Origin: Glaciecola sp. KUL10
Lineage (GTDB): Bacteria > Pseudomonadota > Gammaproteobacteria > Enterobacterales > Alteromonadaceae
Reading direction: 5' to 3'
DNA length: 64,000 nt
Assembly: GCF_003203515.1 (NCBI RefSeq)
Contig: NZ_BGNG01000001.1
Span: 310,001-374,000, forward strand
Shown here: in pieces, positions 29,788 to 38,937 of the stretch
Numbering within the stretch: the first letter of the stretch is position 1
Layout: every line of letters begins with the position of its first letter
Translations under genes and position numbers: made by a program
The notes under the pieces: model-generated
The model's database searches: none
The model's input: only the letters and a program-made list of their open reading frames with translations
What the model was told of the DNA's origin: nothing

Positions 29788-32022
29788 TTAAGACCTTGTA
29801 GGGCAAACTGGATCAATACCAAAAGGACTTGCAGGTGGTGAGTTATCGCCGCTTATATCTTCATCAGAAACTTCTAATCTGTATACTTGGCTGCTTTGCG
29901 CCTCACTGCCAGAAGATTGACCAAAAACTGCGATTTCCATGTTCAACCAACCACCATAAGCTCTCGGAAATCGATACTGAAGTGTTGCTTGACCATTAGC
30001 ATCTGTTCTAGCGATACCGTCTTTGAAATTTATAGTGCCAATAATACCCGGTGTTAGTTCACCATCTCCATTTGTGTCTTCTGTAATGGAAGGGTCATTG
30101 GGATCTACATCTATACTTCCATTGCCATTAACGTCTTCATTTGGACATGTTATTGTGACCAAAGGGTCTAGGTCGATAAACCAATCTTCGGTAACGGGAT
30201 TGAAACTCCAATCTCCTTTTCGATACACGCCACCTACCGCAAATTTTATGGGTGTCACCGACGCTGTTAACTCAATGTCCTCTACTGGACGTCCAACCGA
30301 GTCACTTACAAACACTGCAAATTCTTTTAAATAAGTACTGGAATCTGGAGATTCAATCAAGTTACCTGTTCCAAGTGATATGTCGAATGCTCTTGCGCCA
30401 ACAGTTAATTCTGTCTGATTGGTTACTCCATCAGATTCCGCACTAATTATTACCCCGTCCTCAACACTGATTCCATTAGAAGTATACGTAACTGATGCAA
30501 TACCGTTGCTGTCGGTTGTTGCTGAATTTGGTTCAATAGAGCCTCCTGAAGCATCAACAAGAGAAAAGTTTACAAGTTTGCCTTTAACTAAATTGCCATT
30601 AGGGTCTGTTACAATAGCACTTATATTACTCTGCTCAGCTTCAGGTCCTATCAAATCGGGACTCGCATCAATGAAAATAGCTTGAACACTTGTCGCTACA
30701 AATTCAAAAGTGGCTCGACTTGTTACCTCATTGCCACTGTCATCAATCCCTATCGCAGAAAGCGTTGCTGGACCCGCAGTGGTTGATTTAATCTCAAAGC
30801 TAGCGCTACCGTTCACATCGGTAACCATTGTTGGAACGGTAATGACACCTCTTGAACTGGTCACTGTTACCGCCCCACCTACAAATGGGTCTCCATCCTT
30901 AAACCAGGTCACTCCGACTATTGCACTGCCTTCATCACTCAATTGAGAAACCACAGGAATTGCCTCGGTTGGCAGTTGACTAAAGCTAAAATCGTCTTCT
31001 TGAACGACCAATTCAATCGTGCCACTTGCGTTAAGTGAATTTGCTGTGATGCTCCCTTGTCCTGAGATACTAGACGAAAAATTTACGGTCACTTGCCCTG
31101 TCGAGCCTGTCACAGGACTCGCATTATCCACCTCGCCAATAGTGGATGTAATCTCAACGACTTGATTTGATATGCCCTGACCATTCGAGTCTGCTAATAA
31201 AATCGTATATGGAACTTGATCGGAAATAATGACTGATGAAGCACCGGAAATGTTTACTTCAGTACCCACAACTGAAACCTCAACTTCGTCCTCGAGTGTT
31301 TCTGTGATAGCTCTGGCTAGAATTTGTCTATTTTCTTGGTTGTTGGTTGTTTTTAAAAGTGCTCTTGCCGTGCCATCGTCACGTGTTTGAGCATCAATAA
31401 TCTCTAGTGATGCGTTACTGTTTGCGCTAAACGAAACATCTACACCACTTAATAAAATATTTTGCGCATTTTTTACTTCTGCAATCAATTCAATTTCATC
31501 TGCGCCGCTAGAAGCAATTTGAGTTGCGCTTGCAAACAACCTTAAAGAGGAAGGTGTACTAAGCTGTTGTTGAATACCTTGCGATCTGAAACCAATTTGA
31601 GCTTGTGTACCATTTTCAACGTCAGCATTTACCAACCCGTCTCCCGATTGCTCTGCGACCACCAATCCAATTGACGCCACGCCTTGTTCATTTGTAAGCG
31701 CTGTGCCTGTGTCATTATCAAAATTTGCTAAATCAGCTACGCTAAAGCTAAACGTGACTAATCGGTCTGCAGCCGCATTGCCATCTTGATCGGTAACCGT
31801 TGCCGTGACCAGAAGTGGAGATGTTTCACCTAAAATGTTATCGCTATTGCCAGCTTGGTCAGATATTTGGAGCGAAATAGTGTATGAAACGGTAGGCGCT
31901 GGATCGGGGTCAGGGTTAGTTGGTGTAGTCGTCTCGTTTCGTTCAAGCGAACCACCGCCTCCGCAAGCTGCGAGCAATACACTAACGAACATCAATATTA
32001 ATAACTGCCTAAATGTTTTCAT
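29788..32022 (-). CDS. Large Ig-like-domain outer-membrane lipoprotein
   Basis: The signal peptide ends in a lipobox LLAAC with the lipidated Cys20, followed by GGGGS; the absence of Asp at +2 predicts the outer membrane. The rest of the 744 aa is a string of bacterial Ig-like (Big/invasin-type) repeats of ~90-100 aa, recognised by recurring phrases such as VTVTDQDGNAAADRLVTFSF, TDPNGNLVKGKLVNFS and ANGQATLQYRFP. Near residues 650-680 two Ca-binding-like loops occur, DVNGNGSIDVD and DTNGDGELTPG. It is likely a surface fibre or adhesin stalk. It stands alone, divergent from the symporter gene. The function is unknown. Confidence 0.8.
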   Translation of the reverse strand: MKTFRQLLILMFVSVLLAACGGGGSLERNETTTPTNPDPDPAPTVSYTISLQISDQAGNSDNILGETSPLLVTATVTDQDGNAAADRLVTFSFSVADLANFDNDTGTALTNEQGVASIGLVVAEQSGDGLVNADVENGTQAQIGFRSQGIQQQLSTPSSLRLFASATQIASSGADEIELIAEVKNAQNILLSGVDVSFSANSNASLEIIDAQTRDDGTARALLKTTNNQENRQILARAITETLEDEVEVSVVGTEVNISGASSVIISDQVPYTILLADSNGQGISNQVVEITSTIGEVDNASPVTGSTGQVTVNFSSSISGQGSITANSLNASGTIELVVQEDDFSFSQLPTEAIPVVSQLSDEGSAIVGVTWFKDGDPFVGGAVTVTSSRGVITVPTMVTDVNGSASFEIKSTTAGPATLSAIGIDDSGNEVTSRATFEFVATSVQAIFIDASPDLIGPEAEQSNISAIVTDPNGNLVKGKLVNFSLVDASGGSIEPNSATTDSNGIASVTYTSNGISVEDGVIISAESDGVTNQTELTVGARAFDISLGTGNLIESPDSSTYLKEFAVFVSDSVGRPVEDIELTASVTPIKFAVGGVYRKGDWSFNPVTEDWFIDLDPLVTITCPNEDVNGNGSIDVDPNDPSITEDTNGDGELTPGIIGTINFKDGIARTDANGQATLQYRFPRAYGGWLNMEIAVFGQSSGSEAQSSQVYRLEVSDEDISGDNSPPASPFGIDPVCPTRS

Positions 32023-32155
32023 AACTTACCTCATAACATCGGTCATCGAGCATCATAAACATCCTGTTTATTGAATCGAATAATTTGTTTAGCTTTTGCT
32101 ACTAACTTGCTAATCTTAAGTATCCAGCGACATAACAAAACAAGAAGGTCATCGC

Positions 32156-33466
32156 ATGACACAAAATTCCACCAAACTCAGTCTCACTTTAAAAATCTTT
32201 ATCGGCATGCTAGCCGGAATCGTAACCGGCGCATTGCTGCAAGCTATTTTTGATGATAGCGGAGATCGTGTTTTCAACCTATTGGGAATGCAGGTTTCTA
32301 CGTATGGAATTTTTGTAGAAGGTATATTTAATGTCGGCGGAACAATTTTTATAAACAGCTTAAAAATGTTAGTTGTCCCGCTTGTGTTTGTCTCATTAGT
32401 TTGCGGCACCTCCAGTTTAAGTGATCCTTCAAAGTTAGGTAGCCTTGGCGGAAAATCAGTTGGCCTATACGTTCTAACGACGTGCATTGCCGTTTCAGCA
32501 GCCATGATCATCGCATTAATTGTACAACCTGGGGCAGGCTTTACTCAGCCAGCAACAACTGACTTTGTGGCCAAAGAGTCACCAGGTCTAGCACAAGTAA
32601 TTATTAATATGTTCCCATCCAACCCAATAAACTCGATGGCCGAAGGTAATATGCTCCAAATTATAGTCTTTGCGGTCTTATTTGGTGTCGCTATCTCAAT
32701 GGCGGGTGAACATGGAAAACGTATCTCTAGCTTCTTTAATGATGTAAATGAAGTCATTATGAAAATCGTTTTGATCATAATGAATCTGGCTCCATACGGT
32801 GTTTACTTCTTGATGGCAAAACTTGCATCAACTATCAACTTAATGGATATCGGAGCAATTGCTAAATATTTCTTTTTAGTATTTTTTGTCTTAATTGCTC
32901 ATGCTTTAATTACCTACCCTATTTTACTAAAAGTCTTTACCGGTCTAAATCCAATCAAACTCTTAATAAAAATGAAAGACACCGCTATATTTGCTTTTAG
33001 CTCATCTAGCAGCAGCGCCACATTGCCAATAACGATGTCTACGGCAAGAAACAAACTAGGTGTGAATCGTTCGGTTTCTTCATTTACAATTCCCTTAGGT
33101 GCCACAATTAACATGGATGGTACTGCGATTATGCAGGGCATTGCGACGGTATTTATCGCTCAAGTCTATATGGTTGACTTAAGTACTGTTGATTTATTGA
33201 TGGTCGTCTTAACTGCAACATTAGCCTCTATTGGCACCGCAGGTGTGCCTGGTGTAGGGTTAATTATGCTTGCAATGGTGCTTCAACAGGTAAACCTTCC
33301 TGTTGAAGGAATAGCATTGATTATTGGGATAGATAGGCTGTTAGACATGACCAGAACGGTTGTCAATGTAACTGGCGACTGCACCGTCGCTTGTATTGTT
33401 GCAAATAGCGAGAAGGAATTAGATACAGACGTTTTCAATGATATGAATATAGATAAGAAAGCTTAG
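32156..33466 (+). CDS. Dicarboxylate/amino-acid:cation symporter (DAACS family)
   Basis: The 436-aa membrane protein follows the glutamate-transporter fold. The SSSSSATLPITM serine-rich motif of hairpin 1 (around residue 282), the NMDGTAIMQGIATVFIAQ segment of helix 7 and the AGVPGVGLIMLAMVL of hairpin 2 are all present, as is DRLLDMTRTVVNVTGD in helix 8, which binds the substrate amino group. It imports a dicarboxylate or acidic/neutral amino acid with sodium or protons. The substrate cannot be fixed. A bidirectional terminator-like hairpin follows. Confidence 0.9.
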   Translation: MTQNSTKLSLTLKIFIGMLAGIVTGALLQAIFDDSGDRVFNLLGMQVSTYGIFVEGIFNVGGTIFINSLKMLVVPLVFVSLVCGTSSLSDPSKLGSLGGKSVGLYVLTTCIAVSAAMIIALIVQPGAGFTQPATTDFVAKESPGLAQVIINMFPSNPINSMAEGNMLQIIVFAVLFGVAISMAGEHGKRISSFFNDVNEVIMKIVLIIMNLAPYGVYFLMAKLASTINLMDIGAIAKYFFLVFFVLIAHALITYPILLKVFTGLNPIKLLIKMKDTAIFAFSSSSSSATLPITMSTARNKLGVNRSVSSFTIPLGATINMDGTAIMQGIATVFIAQVYMVDLSTVDLLMVVLTATLASIGTAGVPGVGLIMLAMVLQQVNLPVEGIALIIGIDRLLDMTRTVVNVTGDCTVACIVANSEKELDTDVFNDMNIDKKA

Positions 33467-33490
33467 GCGACAAGCCATTAATAAAGAATT

Positions 33491-33527
33491 TGCGCTTCAC
33501 TAAGACATGCGCTTTTAGTGAAGTGCA
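33491..33527. terminator. Bidirectional terminator-like hairpin between symporter and lolE
   Basis: A 13-bp stem with one G-T pair joins TGCGCTTCACTAA (33491-33503) to TTAGTGAAGTGCA (33515-33527), with an 11-nt loop. It lies between the convergent symporter and lolE stops, and its right arm includes the lolE stop codon. The T-tracts are short, so it may rely on stem strength. Confidence 0.65.
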
Positions 33528-34750
33528 TTTGCAGGCGAAATATTTGCAGCCTTTCTCGCTGGATAAATCGTCGCTAATACACTCAATGATGTGGCAATGG
33601 AAAAAGTGAACAAAACATCACTTAAAATAATTTTTGACGGCAGAAAATCAACGAAATAAATACCATCTTCAAGGAACGTCAGCCCCGTTTTATCTTGAAT
33701 AACCATAATAACGTCCGATAAATAGATAGCTAAAATAACACCTAATCCACACCCTAATGTTGCGCCAACTACTCCGTTATAAAAGCCTTGTATTATGAAT
33801 ATTAGTGACAACGTTCTTTCATTCGCGCCCATTGTTTTTAAGATCGCAATTTCACTTTGCTTTTCTTTTACTAACATCACTAATGAAGAGACAATATTGA
33901 AGCTCGCCACACAAATAACAAGTGCTAAAGCAATATAAACAACGACTCGAACAAGTTGGATATCTTGGTATAAGTGCCCATGAGTGCGTGTCCAATCTGA
34001 CATAAACACTGGTTGAGGGAAACCATAGCCAATTTCTCGTATAAAATTGTAAGCGGTAAAAGGGTCATGCATTACGAACTCAATCGTTGTAAATGTATTA
34101 TCAAATGACAGTATTTGACCAAGCACATTTTTGTCCATTAAGCCCAAAAAGTTATCAAGTTCTCCACCAAAAGAAACAACCTGAACAACACTTAGGTTGA
34201 CTACTTTGGGTGCGCTAAAGCTTAAATCCTGTGTGATGCTAGGCAATAGAAGTTGAACTTTATCACCTACTGTTAATGACAAACTTTCTGCAATCCCTGA
34301 TGACAGCACCAAAGCATTATCTTGCTGTTTAAAGATATTATCGGGCGTATCCAATACCAACTTATGTTTTAGGTAGGAAGCATCGATCCCTAACAACTCA
34401 ATCGCCTTCATGTTTCCGGATTTTTGTAGCAGCCCAGAAGATTTGTTCAGTGTAAAAACGTGTTTCACTCTCGAATCACTTTGGTATACATCAAGTTGCT
34501 GTTTCGAAACGTTTATCCCCGAACCCTGGGCATCGATCAATTCAGCGTGAGGTATTTTTGCTAACAAAGACACGCGTAACTGCTCTTCAAATCCATTCAT
34601 AACTGACAGTAACAAGATTAAAACAAAACAACCAAGCCCTATCCCTAGCGTTGAGGAATGAGATACAAATGAAACAAAAGTATTTGAACGTTTAGCCTTT
34701 CGAAAACGTTTAGCGACCGACCAAGAAAAAAGCAAGTTTGATACGTTCAT
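33515..34750 (-). CDS. lolE: Lipoprotein-releasing ABC transporter permease, LolE type
   Basis: The 411-aa protein has the MacB-like layout: one membrane helix at about 25-50, a ~200-residue periplasmic domain, and three helices after residue 260. Segments such as HGHLYQDIQLVRVVVYIALALVICVASFNIVSSLVM (a landmark near 255-290; the key part is DIQLVR) and IYFVDFLPSKI match E. coli LolE rather than LolC. With LolD it extracts lipoproteins from the inner membrane and passes them to LolA. Its ATG shares one base with the lolD stop (TAATG). No lolC precedes lolD here; the three tRNA genes do. Confidence 0.88.
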   Translation of the reverse strand: MNVSNLLFSWSVAKRFRKAKRSNTFVSFVSHSSTLGIGLGCFVLILLLSVMNGFEEQLRVSLLAKIPHAELIDAQGSGINVSKQQLDVYQSDSRVKHVFTLNKSSGLLQKSGNMKAIELLGIDASYLKHKLVLDTPDNIFKQQDNALVLSSGIAESLSLTVGDKVQLLLPSITQDLSFSAPKVVNLSVVQVVSFGGELDNFLGLMDKNVLGQILSFDNTFTTIEFVMHDPFTAYNFIREIGYGFPQPVFMSDWTRTHGHLYQDIQLVRVVVYIALALVICVASFNIVSSLVMLVKEKQSEIAILKTMGANERTLSLIFIIQGFYNGVVGATLGCGLGVILAIYLSDVIMVIQDKTGLTFLEDGIYFVDFLPSKIILSDVLFTFSIATSLSVLATIYPARKAANISPANALH

Positions 34751-35457
34751 TATTCACCCAAATTCAGTTTACTCAACTGTCCATTTTTAAGAATGTATGA
34801 GTGATGCATTTTTGCAGCAAGTTCGTTGTCATGAGTAACCAGGATAAACGAGGTTTGTGTCTCTTTGTTTATTTCTGATATAAGTTGATAAATCATTTGA
34901 GATGTCTGGGCATCAAGGTTGCCTGTGGGCTCATCCGCCAACACTAATTTGGGATCATTGACCAACGCCCTAGCAATGGCAATACGTTGCCGTTCTCCGC
35001 CCGAGAGTTGACTTGGTCGATGGTTTGCTCGTGCTTGCAATCCAACTCGTATTAAAAGTTTACTGGATTTTTCTAGCGCTACCCTTTTAGCTACACCCGC
35101 AATTAAAAGTGGCATTGCTATATTTTCTAAGGCACTAAACTCTGGTAACAAATGATGGAATTGGTAAACAAAACCAAGAGACTTGTTTCTAAAAGAAGCT
35201 TGTTCTGATTTTGATAATGTATTTAGTAGTTTGCCGTCACATTCAACTGTGCCCGAATCAGCATGCTCTAGTGTTCCGAGTATATGTAGAAGTGTGCTCT
35301 TGCCAGAACCGGAGGCCCCTACAATGGCCAAGGTACTTGCTTTTTCTAGGTGTAATGAAACATCATTTAAAATAGATAGGCTGTGCTCACCGTCTTTAAA
35401 TGTTTTAGAAATATTTTGAGCATGCAATAAAGTGTTTGAGGTCATAAATAAAGGCAT
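34750..35457 (-). CDS. lolD: Lipoprotein-releasing ABC transporter ATPase LolD
   Basis: LolD is the ATPase of the Lol exporter. The Walker [13 protein letters not shown], the Q-loop [20 protein letters not shown] characteristic of LolD, the signature [15 protein letters not shown] and the Walker [13 protein letters not shown] are all visible. An ATG four codons in (35445) is an equally good start, since neither has a clear ribosome-binding site. The stop overlaps lolE by one base, so the pair is coupled. Confidence 0.94.
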   Translation of the reverse strand: MPLFMTSNTLLHAQNISKTFKDGEHSLSILNDVSLHLEKASTLAIVGASGSGKSTLLHILGTLEHADSGTVECDGKLLNTLSKSEQASFRNKSLGFVYQFHHLLPEFSALENIAMPLLIAGVAKRVALEKSSKLLIRVGLQARANHRPSQLSGGERQRIAIARALVNDPKLVLADEPTGNLDAQTSQMIYQLISEINKETQTSFILVTHDNELAAKMHHSYILKNGQLSKLNLGE

Positions 35458-35538
35458 TTTTATCTAAGTGTACACTGCACGTGCATTCAATCCAACACGC
35501 AGGAAAGAAATAGATATTTTGGACTTTTAACGTAGAAA

Positions 35539-35615
35539 TGGCGGAGTGGACGGGACTCGAACCCGCGACCCCCGGCGTGACAGGCCGGTATTCTAACCAA
35601 CTGAACTACCACTCC
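35539..35615 (-). tRNA. tRNA-Asp (GTC), copy 3 of the transcript
   Basis: The 77-nt minus-strand cloverleaf starts GGAGTGGTAGTTCAG, has the anticodon loop CCTGTCACG (anticodon GTC), the T-arm GGGTTCGAGTCCC and an encoded CCA with discriminator G, all as in bacterial tRNA-Asp. It is identical to its two neighbours. It lies 83 bp from the lolD start. Confidence 0.97.
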
Positions 35616-35674
35616 GCAGTGGTATGATGCAATGAAACTTACTGGATTAACCGCTTTAACACCTATGTATTAAA

Positions 35675-35751
35675 TGGCGGAGTGGACGGGACTCGAACCC
35701 GCGACCCCCGGCGTGACAGGCCGGTATTCTAACCAACTGAACTACCACTCC
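35675..35751 (-). tRNA. tRNA-Asp (GTC), copy 2 of the transcript
   Basis: This copy is identical over all 77 nt to the tRNA-Asp at 35539-35615, with the GTC anticodon and an encoded CCA. The spacer to the preceding gene in the transcript is 26 bp, and to the next one 59 bp, with no similarity between spacers. Confidence 0.97.
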
Positions 35752-35777
35752 GCTTTAACGGTTTAGTGCATAATAAA

Positions 35778-35854
35778 TGGCGGAGTGGACGGGACTCGAA
35801 CCCGCGACCCCCGGCGTGACAGGCCGGTATTCTAACCAACTGAACTACCACTCC
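35778..35854 (-). tRNA. tRNA-Asp (GTC), copy 1 of the transcript
   Basis: This is the promoter-proximal copy of the three identical tRNA-Asp genes, with the same 77-nt sequence and encoded CCA. The 170 bp between it and the TIGR03503 gene should hold the tRNA promoter; I see no further gene there. Confidence 0.97.
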
Positions 35855-36024
35855 GCATTAATATGCAAAATCAATAAGTTACGATTATGTTTAAATAAGC
35901 GCTACTCAATTGCGGCGCAGATAATACGGTTAGATAGTAAATGAGTCAACGGTTTTTTTATCAATAAAATTTGTATGTTGAAAAAACAAGCAATATCCAG
36001 CCCAAATTAACCTTATTCGCTTTT

Positions 36025-37605
36025 TTAACTGGTTTCCGCTTCCTTATTCGAAGTGGATTTCTCACTTTTGTTTTCGTTCTTTTTATCTTTTTGTTTGGCT
36101 TTGTCACCGGTCTTATCTTCTTTTGAACTTGTCTTTTTCAAGCTTTTTATTTTTTTAAACAATTTCAAAGATTTTACTTTTACTCTTATCAGTATGTGGT
36201 CTTTTGGGTGATTACGAATATTCATAAACACGAATAACGCTATGCCACCAACAACCAAAATAATAGCGTTTACCATAAGTGCAGTGAGTAAGATTTCTTG
36301 TGTTGTCATTGGGCGGTTGGCTTCAATTTCTGCTAGTGCTTTTGCCTCTGCTTCAGCCTCTGCTTCAGCAATCGCGGCCAACTCTTCTTCGGTGGGTTCT
36401 GGTGGTGGCGGCGGTGGTGCTTCAGTTCTAAATATAAACTCAGGTACATCTATGACAACATCTCTTCCTTGCTGATTACTTGCATACGCGGTCATTTTAA
36501 AACGATAAGTTCCATAATCATTATTTATCACCTCAATTCTTTTAATTTCTTCACTTGAATTGGTAAATGAAACATTTTGGACTTCACCATTTGGATATCG
36601 CACCGTCCCATCGTAAATTAGAGTGCGCATATCGATTTGATCGCGATTGACATCGATCGTTATTGTATGGACCCCCTTCTCAAACTGCACTGTCTCACCA
36701 TTATCATTGGTATCCTCAGTTTTATCTAAGATGACATCTATTAAGATAGGATTAGGTAATAACACCACATTTTGATTGACTATTTCCCGCGTATACATGG
36801 GGGTTATCACACTAAAGGTGGGACGCCATTCACCCGATGGAATGCTTAGGTCAAATTGACCAGTAAACACACCATCTGCTCCATACTCATCGAAACCTGT
36901 TCCGTTATCTTGAAAACTTGCAACTCGGCGAGCACCTAGGCCAAAATTTTCATAATTTGGATTGTTGGCACTTACAAAATCAATATTTAGGATGATGACA
37001 TCTCTAAAGGCTGTGAAGTCTATCGGTTGGCCCGCATTAGTAAGAGAAGCAGTTTGCTTTATGACCTCACCAGAATAAACCGGGCTGGGTATTGGCTGAA
37101 CATTCAAACCAATATCGGCAATCACCATTAATTTGCTTTCCGGTAATATTTGTCCAACCGCTTGCCAGGGACCTGGCATTGGCTTTTTAATGGTTATCAT
37201 GTCGTAGGTATCAGTTTCGAACCAAGTAAACTCTTTATTATCGCGACCGAGTACTAAGGAGAGTTTTGACCCATCTGGTTTAACTAACACGATGGGAGCT
37301 GAGCCTTGCTCACGAAAAAATATCATCGTGATTTCGTCAACATCGTTATCTACACGAAATCGATTATTCAAAAGTTGGATGCTATTTTCGTATTCACTTC
37401 CTATTGCAACGACTTGATCTGGGCGGGCACTATTTGCTGAAGTTTCAAATGCTTCGCTCTGTTTACTAATCGCTGCGAAAAATAGAAGAGCACATAGTAA
37501 TACTGGACCTAGCCAAAAACGGAAAGATCCTCCTGAGGAAGTCAATTTGCTTGCGTTTATATGGCTACGTCTGGCGCCAAATAACTTGCTCTGATTTTTT
37601 TTCAA
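36025..37605 (-). CDS. TIGR03503 family membrane-anchored protein
   Basis: The ~520-aa protein belongs to the uncharacterised TIGR03503 group of marine gammaproteobacteria. A membrane or signal segment at about 31-46 precedes a large predicted extracytoplasmic region of beta type, then a Pro-rich and Ala/Glu-rich stretch (EAPPPPPPEPTEEELAAI), a second membrane helix near 440-460 and a Lys-rich cytoplasmic tail. No enzyme motif is visible. The start is unclear: the TTG at 37605 overlaps dnaQ by 41 nt, and a second TTG at 37543-37545 would remove the overlap; neither has a good ribosome-binding site. It probably rides on the dnaQ transcript. Confidence 0.75.
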   Translation of the reverse strand: MKKNQSKLFGARRSHINASKLTSSGGSFRFWLGPVLLCALLFFAAISKQSEAFETSANSARPDQVVAIGSEYENSIQLLNNRFRVDNDVDEITMIFFREQGSAPIVLVKPDGSKLSLVLGRDNKEFTWFETDTYDMITIKKPMPGPWQAVGQILPESKLMVIADIGLNVQPIPSPVYSGEVIKQTASLTNAGQPIDFTAFRDVIILNIDFVSANNPNYENFGLGARRVASFQDNGTGFDEYGADGVFTGQFDLSIPSGEWRPTFSVITPMYTREIVNQNVVLLPNPILIDVILDKTEDTNDNGETVQFEKGVHTITIDVNRDQIDMRTLIYDGTVRYPNGEVQNVSFTNSSEEIKRIEVINNDYGTYRFKMTAYASNQQGRDVVIDVPEFIFRTEAPPPPPPEPTEEELAAIAEAEAEAEAKALAEIEANRPMTTQEILLTALMVNAIILVVGGIALFVFMNIRNHPKDHILIRVKVKSLKLFKKIKSLKKTSSKEDKTGDKAKQKDKKNENKSEKSTSNKEAETS

Positions 37606-38269
37606 GTTTATCTAAATATGCTTCATGAATGCTTAATTCATCGGCAGAAGCTCTGATAACCTTTAATGACGCGGTTTTGTTAACTTTTCTGGGTTGATTT
37701 TTAGGCCCGCTAGATTGAGACTCTGATTCATGATTCCAGCTAAGGGCAGTTTGCCCGCCAGTCATGTATAAATAGACATCTCCGAGAATTTCTGAATCCA
37801 ACAAAGCGCCGTGATATGTACGATGCGTGTTATCAACACCATAGAACTTACACAATGCATCCAAGTTATTTTTTTGTCCTGGACGCATTTCTCTGGCTAA
37901 AACCAAGGTATCTAAAACACTGCATACTTCTTCAGTCTTCTTGATGGATGCTTTGCACATAGCAAATTCGTGATCCATAAACCCGACATCAAAGGGAGCA
38001 TTATGGATCACCAGTTGAGCACCTTTGATAAACTCAATAAAGTCCTCACAGATATCTTTGAACAAAGGTTTATCGGCCAAAAACTCGTTGGTTATGCCGT
38101 GAACAGAAATAGCCTCTTCTTCTACTTCCCGCTCTGGGTTGATATAGACATGAAATGTATTTCCAGTGAGTTTACGGTTAATCATTTCGACGCACCCAAT
38201 TTCGATGATCCGATGCCCTTCCTTTGGATTAATGCCGGTAGTTTCAGTATCTAGAATAATCTGTCTCAT
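37565..38269 (-). CDS. dnaQ: DNA polymerase III epsilon subunit (proofreading exonuclease)
   Basis: DnaQ supplies the 3'-5' proofreading activity. The DEDDh motifs are in order: ILDTETTG at residues 5-12, Exo II in HNAPFDVGFMDHEF near 92, and Exo III in HGALLDSEILGDVY near 157. The C-terminal IHEAYLDKLEKKS is the segment that binds the polymerase alpha subunit. The length of 234 aa is normal. It is divergent from rnhA, the same arrangement as in E. coli. Confidence 0.96.
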   Translation of the reverse strand: MRQIILDTETTGINPKEGHRIIEIGCVEMINRKLTGNTFHVYINPEREVEEEAISVHGITNEFLADKPLFKDICEDFIEFIKGAQLVIHNAPFDVGFMDHEFAMCKASIKKTEEVCSVLDTLVLAREMRPGQKNNLDALCKFYGVDNTHRTYHGALLDSEILGDVYLYMTGGQTALSWNHESESQSSGPKNQPRKVNKTASLKVIRASADELSIHEAYLDKLEKKSEQVIWRQT

Positions 38270-38444
38270 AAATGCCTTGTGATTATAATTCTATTTTTTT
38301 GCACATTGATTACTTCAATGAGCTTAGCGTTTGATGATATCTAATTTTGCAGAGGGCTTGTATACTAGCACGCTTATATTTTTAATTTAATTACGCGAAC
38401 ACTGTCGAGCTAACGTGCAACTCGCGTATACAGGTAAAAAGTTG

Positions 38445-38912
38445 ATGTCAGAAAAAAAAGTGACGATTTACACTGATGGTTCTTGTTTAGGAAACCCAGG
38501 TCCTGGTGGGTATGGTGCGCTGATCATCTACAAAAGTAACAGAAAGGAATTAGCAGGCGGATTTGTCAATACTACCAACAACCGAATGGAACTACTCGCC
38601 CCAATTGAGGCATTGAATGCATTAAAAGAAAGCTGTCTAGTAGATCTTTTTACTGACAGCCAATACGTTAAAAACGGAATAAATCAGTGGATCCATAATT
38701 GGAAGCGAAACGGATGGAAAACCGCAAATAAAAAACCTGTTAAAAATGCGGATTTATGGCAACTTCTTGATGACGCGATAAAACGGCACAACATAGAGTG
38801 GCATTGGGTTAAAGGCCACTCAGGTCACCCCGAAAATGATCGTGTTGACGAATTAGCTCGCAACGCCGCAGAAAACGATGCAACAACTGAAGACAAAGGT
38901 TTTACACCCTAA
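38445..38912 (+). CDS. rnhA: Ribonuclease HI
   Basis: RNase HI cuts the RNA of RNA-DNA hybrids. The four catalytic acids are visible: Asp in [18 protein letters not shown], Glu in [12 protein letters not shown], Asp in [11 protein letters not shown] and Asp in [12 protein letters not shown], with the [12 protein letters not shown] loop. The ATG at 38445 is used: an AGGT lies about ten bases upstream, and the GTG 30 nt earlier adds residues not found in the family. The length is 155 aa, as in E. coli. Confidence 0.95.
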   Translation: MSEKKVTIYTDGSCLGNPGPGGYGALIIYKSNRKELAGGFVNTTNNRMELLAPIEALNALKESCLVDLFTDSQYVKNGINQWIHNWKRNGWKTANKKPVKNADLWQLLDDAIKRHNIEWHWVKGHSGHPENDRVDELARNAAENDATTEDKGFTP

Positions 38913-38937
38913 TTCAATATAATATAAAGGTAATAGA

